A stretch of 64,000 bases of DNA, from the NCBI RefSeq assembly GCF_002561455.1, contig NZ_NTUP01000066.1, positions 106,800 through 170,799 of the forward strand, read 5' to 3'. Under the pieces are notes generated by a model. It had not been told where the DNA came from. It worked only from the letters and a program-made list of their open reading frames with translations, and searched no databases. Shown here in pieces: positions 25,982 through 34,970 of this stretch; within the stretch, counting starts at the first letter, position 1; every line of letters begins with the position of its first letter. This DNA comes from Bacillus sp. AFS015802 (GTDB lineage: Bacteria; Bacillota; Bacilli; Bacillales; Bacillaceae_B). The translations under genes were made by a program, and so were the position numbers.

Positions 25982-26236
25982 ATGAAGGAAACAATAGACC
26001 GATTTCTAATTCAGATAGAAATGATGAATTTAAACATCAGTGGTGGGAAGCCAGCACTTAAGAAGCCGCTATGTTTACTTCTGTTGATTTCCAAATTTGA
26101 GAATAAGACAATTGCCGAAAATAAAATACGTTTTGTTGAATTAGAAAAAGAACTTGGAGAATTGATCATTTCGTTTGGAGCTCGGCCCAATAAAAGTGGC
26201 CCCAAACCAAACCAACCAAACCCTTTCAATACATGA
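25982..26236 (+). CDS. sulfur-binding domain (SBD), N-terminal part of a split SBD-HNH endonuclease
   Basis: 84 residues starting MKETIDRFLIQIEMMNLNIS. The GKPALKKPLCLLLLISKF stretch is the P-x-KP-LLLL helix of the phosphorothioate-binding domain of ScoMcrA-type enzymes, followed by a KIRFVELEKELGELI helix. It ends in GPKPNQPNPFNT just where the next frame begins (4-base ATGA overlap). At 26202-26220 the DNA reads CCAAA CCAAA CCAA CCAAA: adding the missing A would continue into the HNH frame as KPFQYMNSSTFWDI, which restores the PF-x(2)-L/M...W motif of intact homologues. So this is most likely one broken or phase-off gene. GGTAGGGGAG precedes the ATG. Confidence 0.7.
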   Translation: MKETIDRFLIQIEMMNLNISGGKPALKKPLCLLLLISKFENKTIAENKIRFVELEKELGELIISFGARPNKSGPKPNQPNPFNT

Positions 26237-26877
26237 ACAGTTCTACTTTTTGGGACATTCACTTACCTGATGGATTAGAGATGAGTCATAAAAGGGATCT
26301 GTCTCTTAAGATTTTAAGAGATAGTGAGACCTATGTTACATTAGATGGGGATATATTTGAAATGTTAAATAAATCTAGGGAATTTAGAGCGATTGCTACG
26401 GAATTTATTCTAAAGAAGTGGTGGCCAGAAACAATTCAGGAAGATATTCTTTCAAGTTTATCCTTACCGGTTTATTTCCCTATCTCAACTAGACCACCTC
26501 GAAATAAAGAATTTGCAGAGAAAGTCCTTTCTAACTTTCGGTACAGGTGTGCAATTTGCGGCTTTAATGCCACGTTTAATAAAAGCCACTTTGGATTAGA
26601 TGGTGCACATATTAAATGGTTCTCTCAAAAAGGACCAGACATTGTCCACAATGGACTATCACTTTGTAAAATTCATCATTGGGCATTTGATAAAGGGGCT
26701 ATTACGATTGAGCCTAAAAACTTAACAATAGAAGTTTCTCCACTATTTGTAGGGAGAGACCATCAAAGCATTGAAATTATTGAATCATTTAATGGGAAAG
26801 AGATTTTTCCTTTTAAAGATGAGATGCCTGAAGCGAGATATCTGGATTGGCATTATGAGTATATTTTTATGCATTAA
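26233..26877 (+). CDS. HNH nuclease, C-terminal part of a split phosphorothioate-dependent SBD-HNH endonuclease
   Basis: 214 residues. The beginning (STFWDIHLPDGLEMSHK, FEMLNKSREFRAIATEFIL, KKWWPETIQEDIL) is the end of a sulfur-binding domain; residues about 95-160 are an HNH nuclease: RYRCAICGFN, GLDGAHIKWFS with catalytic H, GPDIVHNGLSLCKIHHWAFD. In intact ScoMcrA-like enzymes the domain binds phosphorothioated DNA and the HNH domain cuts. Split from the preceding frame, the protein could be made by coupled translation at ATGA, but without the fused domain it should not target modified DNA. A clear terminator follows. Carrying this enzyme active along with a Dnd system would be self-toxic, which explains selection for the break. 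Confidence 0.8.
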   Translation: MNSSTFWDIHLPDGLEMSHKRDLSLKILRDSETYVTLDGDIFEMLNKSREFRAIATEFILKKWWPETIQEDILSSLSLPVYFPISTRPPRNKEFAEKVLSNFRYRCAICGFNATFNKSHFGLDGAHIKWFSQKGPDIVHNGLSLCKIHHWAFDKGAITIEPKNLTIEVSPLFVGRDHQSIEIIESFNGKEIFPFKDEMPEARYLDWHYEYIFMH

Positions 26878-26897
26878 TAAGGTTGATAGCTAATAAT

Positions 26898-26932
26898 AAA
26901 ATCCATACTCTTAAACTTAGAGTATGGATTTT
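26898..26932. terminator. terminator between the HNH gene and the convergent helicase
   Basis: AAAATCCATACTCT (26898-26911) is a perfect 14-bp inverted repeat of AGAGTATGGATTTT (26919-26932), with A/T tails suited to both strands. Confidence 0.85.
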
Positions 26933-26940
26933 ATGCATAG

Positions 26941-29900
26941 TTACAAAATATTTTTATTAGCCCGCGGCACCAAATAAGAAGGCATCTCCACTTCAAGCTC
27001 CCAAACAAAACTCATCGGTTTATTTCCAGAATGCTTAATATAATTCGCTGTCCCCAAGAAAACAAATGGGGAAGGAATGCTCCCCTTTTCCTTTTTATAT
27101 TCCCTTACAAACAAAGCGATTTTCCCACCGTTCTGACGGTGATGAATATATCGCTGACCAGTGGGGCTTTCTTCGCTCACTCTACTTTGGGTCTCCCAAT
27201 GAAAGAGGGTTTCGTTGATCGCGTAGTCTTCATATAGAGTAGAAGGTGAGAAGTCCTTTTCTGATTTGTTCAGAGTGATAAAGAAGATGTCTAGGTTTTT
27301 GTCTTTAAAGTATTTGACGCCTTCTCTAAAGGCTGGACTTTGGTCTTCGTTGTAATAGTTGAATCCTGCCATGATTTGGGCTGTGGAGTACTGGCTATGT
27401 ACTTGCAGCGGGCAGGTGAAGTCAAAGTTTGGTTTCATTTCAATGGTTTCTAGGGATTCATATAGAACTTCTAGAATTTTTTTGATTTCGTCTTGAAAGA
27501 CGGGGTGCTCGAGTATGTTATCGATTCCTTCTTTAATCGATAAAAGTCCTTCTTTTGCAGGGGGTGCTTGATAGAAGGAGTAGTAGAAAAGATTAAGCAT
27601 GAGTTCTTCTGCTTTCCCGTTCACTTCTCTCGTATCTATATAAGTGAGGAGGAATGAGAGAAGTTTTCTTGAGTTGAGATGGAACAGGTTCGGTAGACGA
27701 CTGGTGGTCCATTTTTCCTTTTCATATGTGAAGTTTTCTTGGATCCCAGCTTCAACGAGTAATCGGTGATAGCTTCTGTTTTTGTTTCCACCATAAAAAT
27801 CGTACAGGTCTAGATGATAGTGTGTTAATACATTGAATAATGACAATGGTAGATCGGTATCTTGTTCGAAGGTTTTTAGTTTTGAGATGATGTTTGCCTT
27901 CGTATTGGCACTTGATTTGATGTTTCGCAGAATGTATTCCTTCGCTTGTTTTTCCAGTTGGACGAAGCAGCCTTTTGGTAGGTTGAAGAATCCATTTTCT
28001 ACATAGTGTTGAACAGAGTGCTTGGATTTGCCGATGAGTGCCCGGAGTTTTTCTTCGTAGGAGTAGTTCTGATGAGCTTTTCCTACGAAGTCGAGTACAG
28101 TTAGGCATTCTTTGTCCTCTGCTAGGCGAAGTCCGCGACCTAGTTGTTGCAGGAAGACGGTTAAACTCTCCGTCGGTCGGAGGAATAGTACCGTGTTGAT
28201 TTCTGGAATGTCGATTCCTTCATTGTATAGATCGACGACGAATATGAATTTGATATCACCTGTGACAAGTAATCGTTGTGCTTCCATCCGAGTGGACTTG
28301 TCTGATCCTCCATGTAGAGCAATAGAAGGAATGCCTGACTGGTTAAAGAAGTCGGCCATGTATTGGGCATGAGAGATGGAAACGCAGAATCCGAGTCCTT
28401 TGACGTCACTCAAATCGGTTACATATTTCTCGACGCTTTGAATGATTTGACTGCTTCTTAAATCGTTTGACGTATAGACATTTTCTAATTGTTTCGTATC
28501 GTAGCCACCCCGTGACCATTTCAGATGAGAGAGGTCGACGGTGTCGGTGACGCAGAAGTATTGAAATGGACTTAATAACTTCTGGTTGATGGCTTCGGTT
28601 AATCTCATTTCTGCGGCGATGTGATCTTCGAAGTAGGTAAGAACGCTTTTGCCATCCATTCGTTCTGGTGTGGCTGTTAACCCTAATAAAATGCGAGGAT
28701 GAAAATGATCCAGCAGCTTTTGATACGAGTCTGCTGCTGCGTGATGAAATTCATCGACAATGATGAAGTCATAATAGTCGCTCTCTATGTGGGTGTGAAG
28801 CTGTTTGCTATTAAAGCTTTGAATACTGACGAAAAGATGATCTAGTAAGGAAGGCTGGTGGGTTCCTACTAGCATTTCTCCGAAGTTCGGGTCTCTGAGT
28901 ATGGCACGAAAGGTATCCATGCTTTGCTTTAAGATCTCTTCTCGATGTGCCACAAACAAGAGTTTTGCTTTTCCTCCATTCGCTTTTCTGAACCGTTTAT
29001 AGTCGAAGGCAGAAATGACGGTTTTACCCACACCCGTTGCTGCGACTAATAGGTTCTTATGTCTTCCATGAATGTCTCGTTCGGCTTGTAATTTCTCGAG
29101 AATTTCTTTCTGATAATAATAGGGTTGAATATCAAAGATGTACTGAACAGAGCTTTCGGCCACTTCAAATTTACTTCGTTCAAGAGCCATTCGTAGAGTG
29201 TGCGTATCCTCTTTGTTCTCTCCATTAAACGCTTTAAACTCCTTGTCATTCCAGTAGCTTTCAAACGTTGCTTCACATTTTTTTAGTACATCAAAGGAAT
29301 CCTTTTCGGTGACTTTCACATTCCACTCTAAACCGGAAGTGAGAGCAGGGTTGGATAGGTTAGACGATCCTATGTAAGCTGTGCTGAAGCCGGTATCTCG
29401 TTTGAACAGGTAAGCTTTGGCATGAAGACGAGTTCGTTTTACATCATAGGAAATTCGGATCTCCGTATTGGATAACTTACTGAGTTCCTGAATCGCCTTA
29501 TAATCCGTCGCTTCCATGTAAGAGGTGGTAATGATGCGAAGCTTGCCTCCTCCTTCGGTAAACGTCTTTAATTCTTCTAAAATAATTCTCAAGCCACTCC
29601 ACTTAATAAATGACACGAGCATTTCGATGGAATCCGAAGAGAGGATTTCTTTTTTTAGTTCACCTAGCATATTGGGTTCATAGCTCGATCCTGTGAATAA
29701 CGAACTTTCTGAGATGGGGGTGACGGGACGGACGACTTCTTGCTGCTGGATACTTCTTACGGAATTTACTCGAGAATAGATGTGCGTTAATACTTCAGCT
29801 TCTTCTGATATTTTAAGAGAGTTGAACTCTTGTTGATCCAGGTTACGGCTCAGCGTGTCGATAACCTCGTTGCAGGTTTCGATTTGTTTCAGGAGAGCAT

Positions 29901-30108
29901 CGTGATCATCTTTTTCTTGATCGCGCACATGTTTAAGAGCGTTTCTTGTTACTGAACTTATGTAGGAAGACAGCATTTTACGGGCTTCTTCTACGTCTAT
30001 AGGGGTACGGCCGATTTCGATGTCTAGGTCTGTGTTGGATAGTTCTTGTTGGAGCTTTTGGGTAATGATTTGTTCGTAGATCCCTTGTTTGAGCATGGTG
30101 GTGGACAC
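26941..30108 (-). CDS. PLD-nuclease/SF2 helicase/DUF3427 fusion protein
   Basis: A 1055-residue protein. Residues about 145-265 are a phospholipase-D-type nuclease with the HxK motif in RLHAKAYLFKRD (H229) and YIGSSNLSNPAL. Residues about 325-660 are a superfamily 2 helicase: Walker A AATGVGKT (357-364), DEFHH (452-456), GLTATPER, and a motif VI QQLGRGLRLAEDKE. The C-terminal 350 residues fit DUF3427, ending in a strand-rich region that in related proteins may read modified or foreign DNA. This architecture is widespread in defence islands. The single minus-strand gene has its own terminator; its base composition is more GC-rich than the dnd genes, so it may have a separate origin. Confidence 0.88.
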   Translation of the reverse strand: MSTTMLKQGIYEQIITQKLQQELSNTDLDIEIGRTPIDVEEARKMLSSYISSVTRNALKHVRDQEKDDHDALLKQIETCNEVIDTLSRNLDQQEFNSLKISEEAEVLTHIYSRVNSVRSIQQQEVVRPVTPISESSLFTGSSYEPNMLGELKKEILSSDSIEMLVSFIKWSGLRIILEELKTFTEGGGKLRIITTSYMEATDYKAIQELSKLSNTEIRISYDVKRTRLHAKAYLFKRDTGFSTAYIGSSNLSNPALTSGLEWNVKVTEKDSFDVLKKCEATFESYWNDKEFKAFNGENKEDTHTLRMALERSKFEVAESSVQYIFDIQPYYYQKEILEKLQAERDIHGRHKNLLVAATGVGKTVISAFDYKRFRKANGGKAKLLFVAHREEILKQSMDTFRAILRDPNFGEMLVGTHQPSLLDHLFVSIQSFNSKQLHTHIESDYYDFIIVDEFHHAAADSYQKLLDHFHPRILLGLTATPERMDGKSVLTYFEDHIAAEMRLTEAINQKLLSPFQYFCVTDTVDLSHLKWSRGGYDTKQLENVYTSNDLRSSQIIQSVEKYVTDLSDVKGLGFCVSISHAQYMADFFNQSGIPSIALHGGSDKSTRMEAQRLLVTGDIKFIFVVDLYNEGIDIPEINTVLFLRPTESLTVFLQQLGRGLRLAEDKECLTVLDFVGKAHQNYSYEEKLRALIGKSKHSVQHYVENGFFNLPKGCFVQLEKQAKEYILRNIKSSANTKANIISKLKTFEQDTDLPLSLFNVLTHYHLDLYDFYGGNKNRSYHRLLVEAGIQENFTYEKEKWTTSRLPNLFHLNSRKLLSFLLTYIDTREVNGKAEELMLNLFYYSFYQAPPAKEGLLSIKEGIDNILEHPVFQDEIKKILEVLYESLETIEMKPNFDFTCPLQVHSQYSTAQIMAGFNYYNEDQSPAFREGVKYFKDKNLDIFFITLNKSEKDFSPSTLYEDYAINETLFHWETQSRVSEESPTGQRYIHHRQNGGKIALFVREYKKEKGSIPSPFVFLGTANYIKHSGNKPMSFVWELEVEMPSYLVPRANKNIL

Positions 30109-30303
30109 TTCTTTCTGGATTTATTTGGTATAATCATATCATAGATGTTAATTCAGGTAAGGAACTAGAAACTCTTTAAGCTAGCTTAAAGAGTTTCTGG
30201 AACTATTGGACTTGTTCTTCAAATAATAGAATGATAGCTACTACACTGGAACAGAGTGAACTTTTTTTAAAAAGACAATACTTTTAATATGGGAGTGTAC
30301 TAA

Positions 30304-31137
30304 ATGACTGAAAATACCAAACTCGAATTAATTCTTGAGAAATCTTTAAGTCTGCCAGGGGTGAAGGTTTCCAGAGAAGAGTTTTTGACAAAAGTTTTCT
30401 CCAAGCGAAAGGGTGCTTCTGAGCTAAGGGAGATCATGGAGAAGGGTCCATATGGGGCAGGGGTGACGAGGAAGGAAATCGATAACATTGCCAAGTCAAT
30501 CATCCACAAAAGGACATTGACTAGTACCTCACTATCATTCGGAGCAGGGCTGCCAGGGGGCATTGCTATGGCAGGGACTATCCCTGGGGATGTCATTCAA
30601 TTCTATGGAATTGCTATGAGGCTAGCACAAGAATTGGCCTATTTATATGGTCATCACGACTTATGGTTGGAGGAACACCTAGATACTGAGAAAGCACGTG
30701 ATAATATCCTTGTTTTCTTAGGTGTCATGTTCGGGGGGGGGGGATCCCAATCAGCCATAAAGTTCTTGTCTTCAAACCTATCTAAACATGTATTGAAAAA
30801 ATTGCCTCAAAAAGCATTAACTAAAACACTATATTATCCAATTATTAAGAAGGTTTTAGCCTCTATAGGGATAAAGCTTACTAAAGATTCGTTTGCAAAA
30901 GGTGTTTCTAAAGTCATTCCCGTTGTTGGGGGAGTTATTTCAGGATCTCTAACGTATACTACCATGAGACCTATGGGTAAAAGGCTTGCAGAAACGTTAT
31001 CAGAAACCTTGGTGATGACAGAAGAAGAAGTTAAAAAAGAGTATTATGAAATGCGAAAAGAGTTTCCAGAGATTATTGTTATTGATTTTGAAGAAGTTGA
31101 GGATGAAGAGAAAGATAAAAAAGACATTTCCGTTTAA
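30304..31137 (+). CDS. EcsC-like protein with an 11-G tract
   Basis: A 277-residue protein starting MTENTKLELILEKSLSLPGV. The middle (GAGLPGGIAMAGTIPGDVIQFYGIAMRLAQELAYLYG, residues about 80-117) is hydrophobic, with glycine-rich helices and a D-x(n)-YG ending resembling the EcsC family; a second glycine-rich hydrophobic stretch is at about 205-225 (VIPVVGGVISGSLTYTT). It may associate with membranes. Codons 144-147 are encoded by 11 consecutive G (30733-30743), a slippage-prone tract that would switch the gene off with one base gained or lost. Function unknown; the family name is a moderate-confidence resemblance. Confidence 0.6.
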   Translation: MTENTKLELILEKSLSLPGVKVSREEFLTKVFSKRKGASELREIMEKGPYGAGVTRKEIDNIAKSIIHKRTLTSTSLSFGAGLPGGIAMAGTIPGDVIQFYGIAMRLAQELAYLYGHHDLWLEEHLDTEKARDNILVFLGVMFGGGGSQSAIKFLSSNLSKHVLKKLPQKALTKTLYYPIIKKVLASIGIKLTKDSFAKGVSKVIPVVGGVISGSLTYTTMRPMGKRLAETLSETLVMTEEEVKKEYYEMRKEFPEIIVIDFEEVEDEEKDKKDISV

Positions 31138-31223
31138 TAAAGCATTTTTTCATTACAATTTTGTAAGATTATGATCCGCATTCAAGAAGAATAAAAACCT
31201 CACTATTATTTGGTGGTGTAACA

Positions 31224-31499
31224 ATGAACAAAGTAATAATAAATGGTGAAGATTTTCATACAATGCAGGAGTTTCATAAGTATATTAAACGGAAACTGGA
31301 TTTACCTGATTACTATGGTGAAAACCTAAATGCGTTATGGGATTGTCTGACTGGTTTTACCCAGTTTCCTTTATTACTGGTGTGGGAGAACTTTGATATG
31401 AGTAAAGCTCATATTGGTGAAGACGCAGAAAAGATTTTACAGCTTTTTAAGGAAGTACAAGGAGAGCTGGAAGGCGATTTTATTTTTGAGGAAAAATGA
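31224..31499 (+). CDS. barstar-family ribonuclease inhibitor
   Basis: A 91-residue protein with the barstar layout: MNKVIINGEDFHTMQEFHKY, then LDLPDYYGENLNALWDCLTG, the strongly conserved segment that plugs the barnase active site, and a C-terminal LQLFKEVQ helix. No barnase-like RNase is encoded nearby. Members inhibit secreted or toxin RNases; an orphan copy may protect against neighbours' toxins. The ribosome site (TTGGTGGTG) is modest. A strong bidirectional terminator follows. Confidence 0.85.
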   Translation: MNKVIINGEDFHTMQEFHKYIKRKLDLPDYYGENLNALWDCLTGFTQFPLLLVWENFDMSKAHIGEDAEKILQLFKEVQGELEGDFIFEEK

Positions 31500-31572
31500 G
31501 TTTTTACATGAAGACGGTTATTTTTTATGATATTGATATCTGTAGTTAATCAGTTTCATGTATAGGAGAAAT

Positions 31573-31622
31573 AGAAAAAGGAAGAAGACCGTCGCTAAAG
31601 ATTCACGACGGTCTTTTTCCTT
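31573..31622. terminator. bidirectional terminator between barstar and the ycxB-like gene
   Basis: GAAGACCGTCG and CGACGGTCTTTTTC form a stem with flanking AAAAAGG/CCTTTTT arms, giving U-runs on both strands. The 3' part overlaps the end of the ycxB-like gene. Confidence 0.75.
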
Positions 31623-32214
31623 TTTCTTCATACTGTACCCCGGAGGTTTTCTCTAAGTAATCCGTAATATAAGCTACATTTTCCTGATGTCCTTGATCCC
31701 CATCCTTAGGAATATAAAACTTATCCTGAGACTTCCCATCCCCATCATAAAAAAGAAGATATTTAAAAGTAGATACAACTTTTAAATTCTGGCCAATCCC
31801 AATCCTATGTTGTCGATTTCCAAGGAAGAAGGCACTTTGATCCTGATCAAACACAATCATGTATACCTCATTATTTGCTGGCTGATACTTCTCTTTTAAA
31901 CGTCGGGCTGATTGTTTTAGGAAAACATGGATTCTGAAGCGGAAGTAGAAATACAACACGAGGTGTACGACAAGGGATAAACCAAACGCCCATAGAGCTG
32001 GGACCATCACTTGCGATATAAATGCGAACATCACTGGGGAAGATGTACTTGCTGATTCTTGAAATTCGTGATTCCAATACAAAAAGAATACTATGGAAAT
32101 CACGTACACTCCTATGTTTCCAAACAAGTAAACTTTTCTAAAGTAGGGCATGTATCTAAGGAGCTCATAATATCCGTCATCAGACAGCTTGAATGTGAAT
32201 GTTTTCTTTTGCAC
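31603..32214 (-). CDS. YcxB-like membrane protein
   Basis: A 203-residue protein. It has two membrane segments (about residues 31-47, NIGVYVISIVFFLYW, and 67-95, QVMVPALWAFGLSLVVHL) followed by a cytoplasmic beta-rich domain (VYMIVFDQDQSAFFLGN ... YLLFYDGDGKSQDKFYIPK) typical of the YcxB-like C-terminal domain. Function unknown. A short, decayed copy of its 3' end lies at 51016-51072. Confidence 0.75.
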   Translation of the reverse strand: MQKKTFTFKLSDDGYYELLRYMPYFRKVYLFGNIGVYVISIVFFLYWNHEFQESASTSSPVMFAFISQVMVPALWAFGLSLVVHLVLYFYFRFRIHVFLKQSARRLKEKYQPANNEVYMIVFDQDQSAFFLGNRQHRIGIGQNLKVVSTFKYLLFYDGDGKSQDKFYIPKDGDQGHQENVAYITDYLEKTSGVQYEEKGKRPS

Positions 32215-32329
32215 ATAAGGTCCTCCTCTCGAAATGGTTCTTACATTAAGTCTAATTTATATAGATGAAAGTTCAAGGGTTTTCATGCCATTAAATGGCG
32301 TATTCATTAAGTTCATATGTCCTCCTTCC

Positions 32330-32360
32330 AACATTCGGACCCCACCCGAATGTTTTTTTT
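32330..32360 (+). terminator. terminator upstream of the replication module
   Basis: AACATTCGG (32330-32338) pairs with CCGAATGTT (32346-32354), followed by a run of T. No + strand gene lies just upstream, so it insulates the following module or attenuates its leader. Confidence 0.7.
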
Positions 32361-32445
32361 ATAAAAAATTTATCCATAGGGTGTCCCTTTCACTCCCATC
32401 TCCCTATATAAAGGGTGAAACCAAAACGAAATAGGAGTGATTGTG

Positions 32446-33291
32446 ATGAGTGGATGGAGAAAGTTGGAGCAGGACGTGTTGGATAAGGAGACGTTTCATC
32501 ACCCGGAAGATCTTCGGTTGTTGGTGTTGATTCTGTTGAATGCGACGTATCAAGGCGGGGTTCAGGTTGGGGGTGTGGTGCTTGGGGAGAGGCAGTATGT
32601 GCGTTCGCTCCGGAAGCTGCGGGAGGATCTGTGGTTCTATAATGGGAAGAAGATTGATGAGTATTCGCATTCGCGGATTCAGCGTTCGATTAAGCGGTTG
32701 GAGAGAGATGGCTGGTTGAAGGCGGAGAAGTATGAGCATGGGTATGTGTTTACGCTGAGACCGACGAAGGATTTCGCGTGTGGGGAGTATTTGAGTTGGA
32801 TGGGGATGTCTAAGAAGGAAGAGGGACGTGAGGAATCCGGTGGTGACCAGCCTGATGATGGGGCTGGTTCCGGGATGTCTTCGTGCGGCGAAAAGGACGT
32901 GAAACAGGTGCGGAGAGAACCTGCAAACAGACTTAAGAACTTAGAGAAAGAAGAGAAGGAGACCACCACCAACCTTAACGGCACTAAGGAAGAAGAGAGG
33001 CTGCAGGCGCTGATCGGGCATTTCATTGGCAGGAGGGAGAGAGGACTGATCTTGACGCCGATGGATTATGTGGCGATGGAGCGGATTAGCTTGAGCGAGT
33101 TGTCGACGGAGGAGCTGATTGTGTTCATGGATGAGGAGTTTGACAGACAGCAGAGCATCAATCCAAAGCTGACGATCAACAGTCCGAAGTATTTGGAGAA
33201 GGCCCTTGAGGGGTACATTTCTCCTCGGGAATCCATGGAGCACATCGATGACCTCTTGGAAGGGCTTGAGGAGATTGTGACGGAGGGATGA
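32446..33291 (+). CDS. phage/plasmid-type replication initiation protein (winged helix)
   Basis: Start at ATG 32446 is set by AGGAG eight bases before it. The protein of about 281 residues has an N-terminal helical winged-helix-like region (SGWRKLEQDVLDKETFHHP, then HSRIQRSIKRLERDGWL, a typical wing approach), a polar linker with GGDQPDDGAGSG, and a C-terminal helical domain. This resembles phage replication proteins that bind the origin and recruit a helicase loader, but the family is not certain. It overlaps the next gene by four bases and is followed by a DnaB helicase, which fixes the context. Codons end in G far more often than in the neighbouring genes. Confidence 0.65.
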   Translation: MSGWRKLEQDVLDKETFHHPEDLRLLVLILLNATYQGGVQVGGVVLGERQYVRSLRKLREDLWFYNGKKIDEYSHSRIQRSIKRLERDGWLKAEKYEHGYVFTLRPTKDFACGEYLSWMGMSKKEEGREESGGDQPDDGAGSGMSSCGEKDVKQVRREPANRLKNLEKEEKETTTNLNGTKEEERLQALIGHFIGRRERGLILTPMDYVAMERISLSELSTEELIVFMDEEFDRQQSINPKLTINSPKYLEKALEGYISPRESMEHIDDLLEGLEEIVTEG

Positions 33292-33602
33292 CGTTCCATG
33301 AGTTTAAGGAGCTTATGAAGGTGATCCAGGGAGCTTATCCTCAGCGGCTGCTCACTCATGATCGGGCGAAGCTGTGGTTTCAGCACCTGGAGAACTGTGA
33401 TTATCACGAGGTGAAGAAGCGGGTTGAAGCCCATATCAAGGTGAGTCCTCACATGCCGACGATTTCTGAGCTGTATGAACCGCCGGTGGAGGAAACGACG
33501 ATACTAGAAACCATGGATGCATGGGAAAAAGAAGGAGCGAGACGAATTGAGAATGAACGACGAAACGAGTGGACACGACCTGCACCACCCTGGGCACGAT
33601 GA
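33288..33602 (+). CDS. helicase-loader/G39P-like small protein
   Basis: A 104-residue protein: MTFHEFKELMKVIQGAYPQR, then KLWFQHLENCDYHEVKKRVE and HMPTISELYEP. The pattern of an N-terminal helical bundle with W-x(3)-L...D-Y and a P-T-I-S-E-L-Y tail is the one seen in phage SPP1 G39P-like helicase loaders/inhibitors. It overlaps the initiator gene by 4 bases and its 3' end overlaps the DnaB gene. It should help load or hold the DnaB-type helicase encoded next. Confidence 0.65.
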   Translation: MTFHEFKELMKVIQGAYPQRLLTHDRAKLWFQHLENCDYHEVKKRVEAHIKVSPHMPTISELYEPPVEETTILETMDAWEKEGARRIENERRNEWTRPAPPWAR

Positions 33603-34908
33603 ACAGCTGCTTCGGGAGTTGCATGAAGCGGAGAGCATGATCATTGGAGCAGTTCTCCTGGATGCGGATGTGTTGGATACACTGACCTTGGAGGAGAAGC
33701 ATTTTAGCCTGGTGAGGAACCGCCTTATTTTTAAAGCGATGAGGGGGCTGCAGAAGAAGCGGCTGGAAATTAATCTGGTAATGCTGTTGGAAGAGCTTGG
33801 GGATGACATTGAGAATGTGGGTGGGGTCCAGTTTCTCCTCGCGCTTGCCAACTACTGCCCGACGACGGTGAACATCGAGCAGTATGAACTGATTGTCCTG
33901 ATGTATTACGAACTGAGCCTCATCAAGAATTCAGCCAATCATTTCCTGAACGCCTACACCCCGGAATCCGCTCAGGGCCTCTACAAAGCACTCATCGACA
34001 TGCATACGAATGCGACGATCGACGAAGAAACGAAGGACGATATCATCATGGATCTCTATGAATCTCTTTACATGGAGAGGGACGGACTTCCCGGTGTCTC
34101 GACGGGATTCGAGAGCCTGAATGCGCTGACGGGAGGGTGGAAGGAAGGGGAGCTCATCATCCTGGCGGCGAGACCCTCCATGGGGAAGACGGCTTTTGCC
34201 ATCCAGCTTGCGTGGGAATGCACGAGGGAGAAAGGGGTGAGCATGGTGTTTTCCCTAGAGATGAGTTCGAGGCAGATCATGCAGCGACTTCTCTCAAGTA
34301 TCACGGATATTAACATGATGAAATGGCAGAATCCCTATAAGTATTTGACGAAGGATGAGATGCCGAGGATGCACGGGGCGATGAATGCGGTGTACAAGGC
34401 GAAGCTTGAACTCTCGCAGAATGGGATGATTACCCTGCCGGAGATTAGACAGCGGATCATGAATCTGAAGCGAGAGTATCCGACGGAGCCGTTTCTTGTG
34501 GTGATTGATTACCTGCAGCTGATCACGGTGAAGGAGCGGTTTGATCGGCATGATCTGGCGATTGGGCATATTACGAAGCAGCTGAAGGGGATGGCGAAGG
34601 AGTTTGGGATCCCGATCATTCTGTTGTCTCAGTTGTCGCGGGGAGTGGAGTCCAGGGATGACAAGCGGCCGAGGCTGTCGGATCTGCGTGACTCGGGGAA
34701 TATTGAGCAGGATGCGGATGTGGTGTTGTTTCTGTACCGGGATGACTATTACTATCCGGATTCGAAGAACGGTCAGGAAGTGGAAGTGAAGATTGCGAAG
34801 AACCGGAATGGGCCGGTGGGGACGGTGAAGTTGGAGTTTGTGAAGGAGTTTGGGAGGTTCCGTGGGGGATGGATGAAGCAGGGGGACGGTTCTGTTGCTT
34901 CGGTTTGA
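33547..34908 (+). CDS. replicative DNA helicase, DnaB family
   Basis: The frame is open from 33517. AAGGAG at 33532-33537 best supports TTG 33547 (ATG 33553 is the alternative), giving about 453 residues. The N-terminal domain (AESMIIGAVLLDADVLDTL, ALANYCPTTVNIEQY) and the RecA-like core are complete: FESLNALTGGWKEGELIIL, Walker A ARPSMGKTAFA, Walker B LVVIDYLQLI, the arginine finger region SDLRDSGNIEQDADV. It is a 5'-3' ring helicase. Bacillaceae have their own chromosomal DnaC (DnaB family) helicase elsewhere, so this copy next to a loader and initiator belongs to a mobile replicon. Confidence 0.9.
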   Translation: MRMNDETSGHDLHHPGHDEQLLRELHEAESMIIGAVLLDADVLDTLTLEEKHFSLVRNRLIFKAMRGLQKKRLEINLVMLLEELGDDIENVGGVQFLLALANYCPTTVNIEQYELIVLMYYELSLIKNSANHFLNAYTPESAQGLYKALIDMHTNATIDEETKDDIIMDLYESLYMERDGLPGVSTGFESLNALTGGWKEGELIILAARPSMGKTAFAIQLAWECTREKGVSMVFSLEMSSRQIMQRLLSSITDINMMKWQNPYKYLTKDEMPRMHGAMNAVYKAKLELSQNGMITLPEIRQRIMNLKREYPTEPFLVVIDYLQLITVKERFDRHDLAIGHITKQLKGMAKEFGIPIILLSQLSRGVESRDDKRPRLSDLRDSGNIEQDADVVLFLYRDDYYYPDSKNGQEVEVKIAKNRNGPVGTVKLEFVKEFGRFRGGWMKQGDGSVASV

Positions 34909-34970
34909 GTGGGGCGGGGGACTGGTCCGTTGGCTCACTGATAGGCGATGATAAATAGGGAGGGATTGGG

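Noticed and set aside
27752..29276. Short open frames on both strands within the helicase gene
   Set aside because: No ribosome site or domain; the 1055-residue helicase frame explains the stretch.
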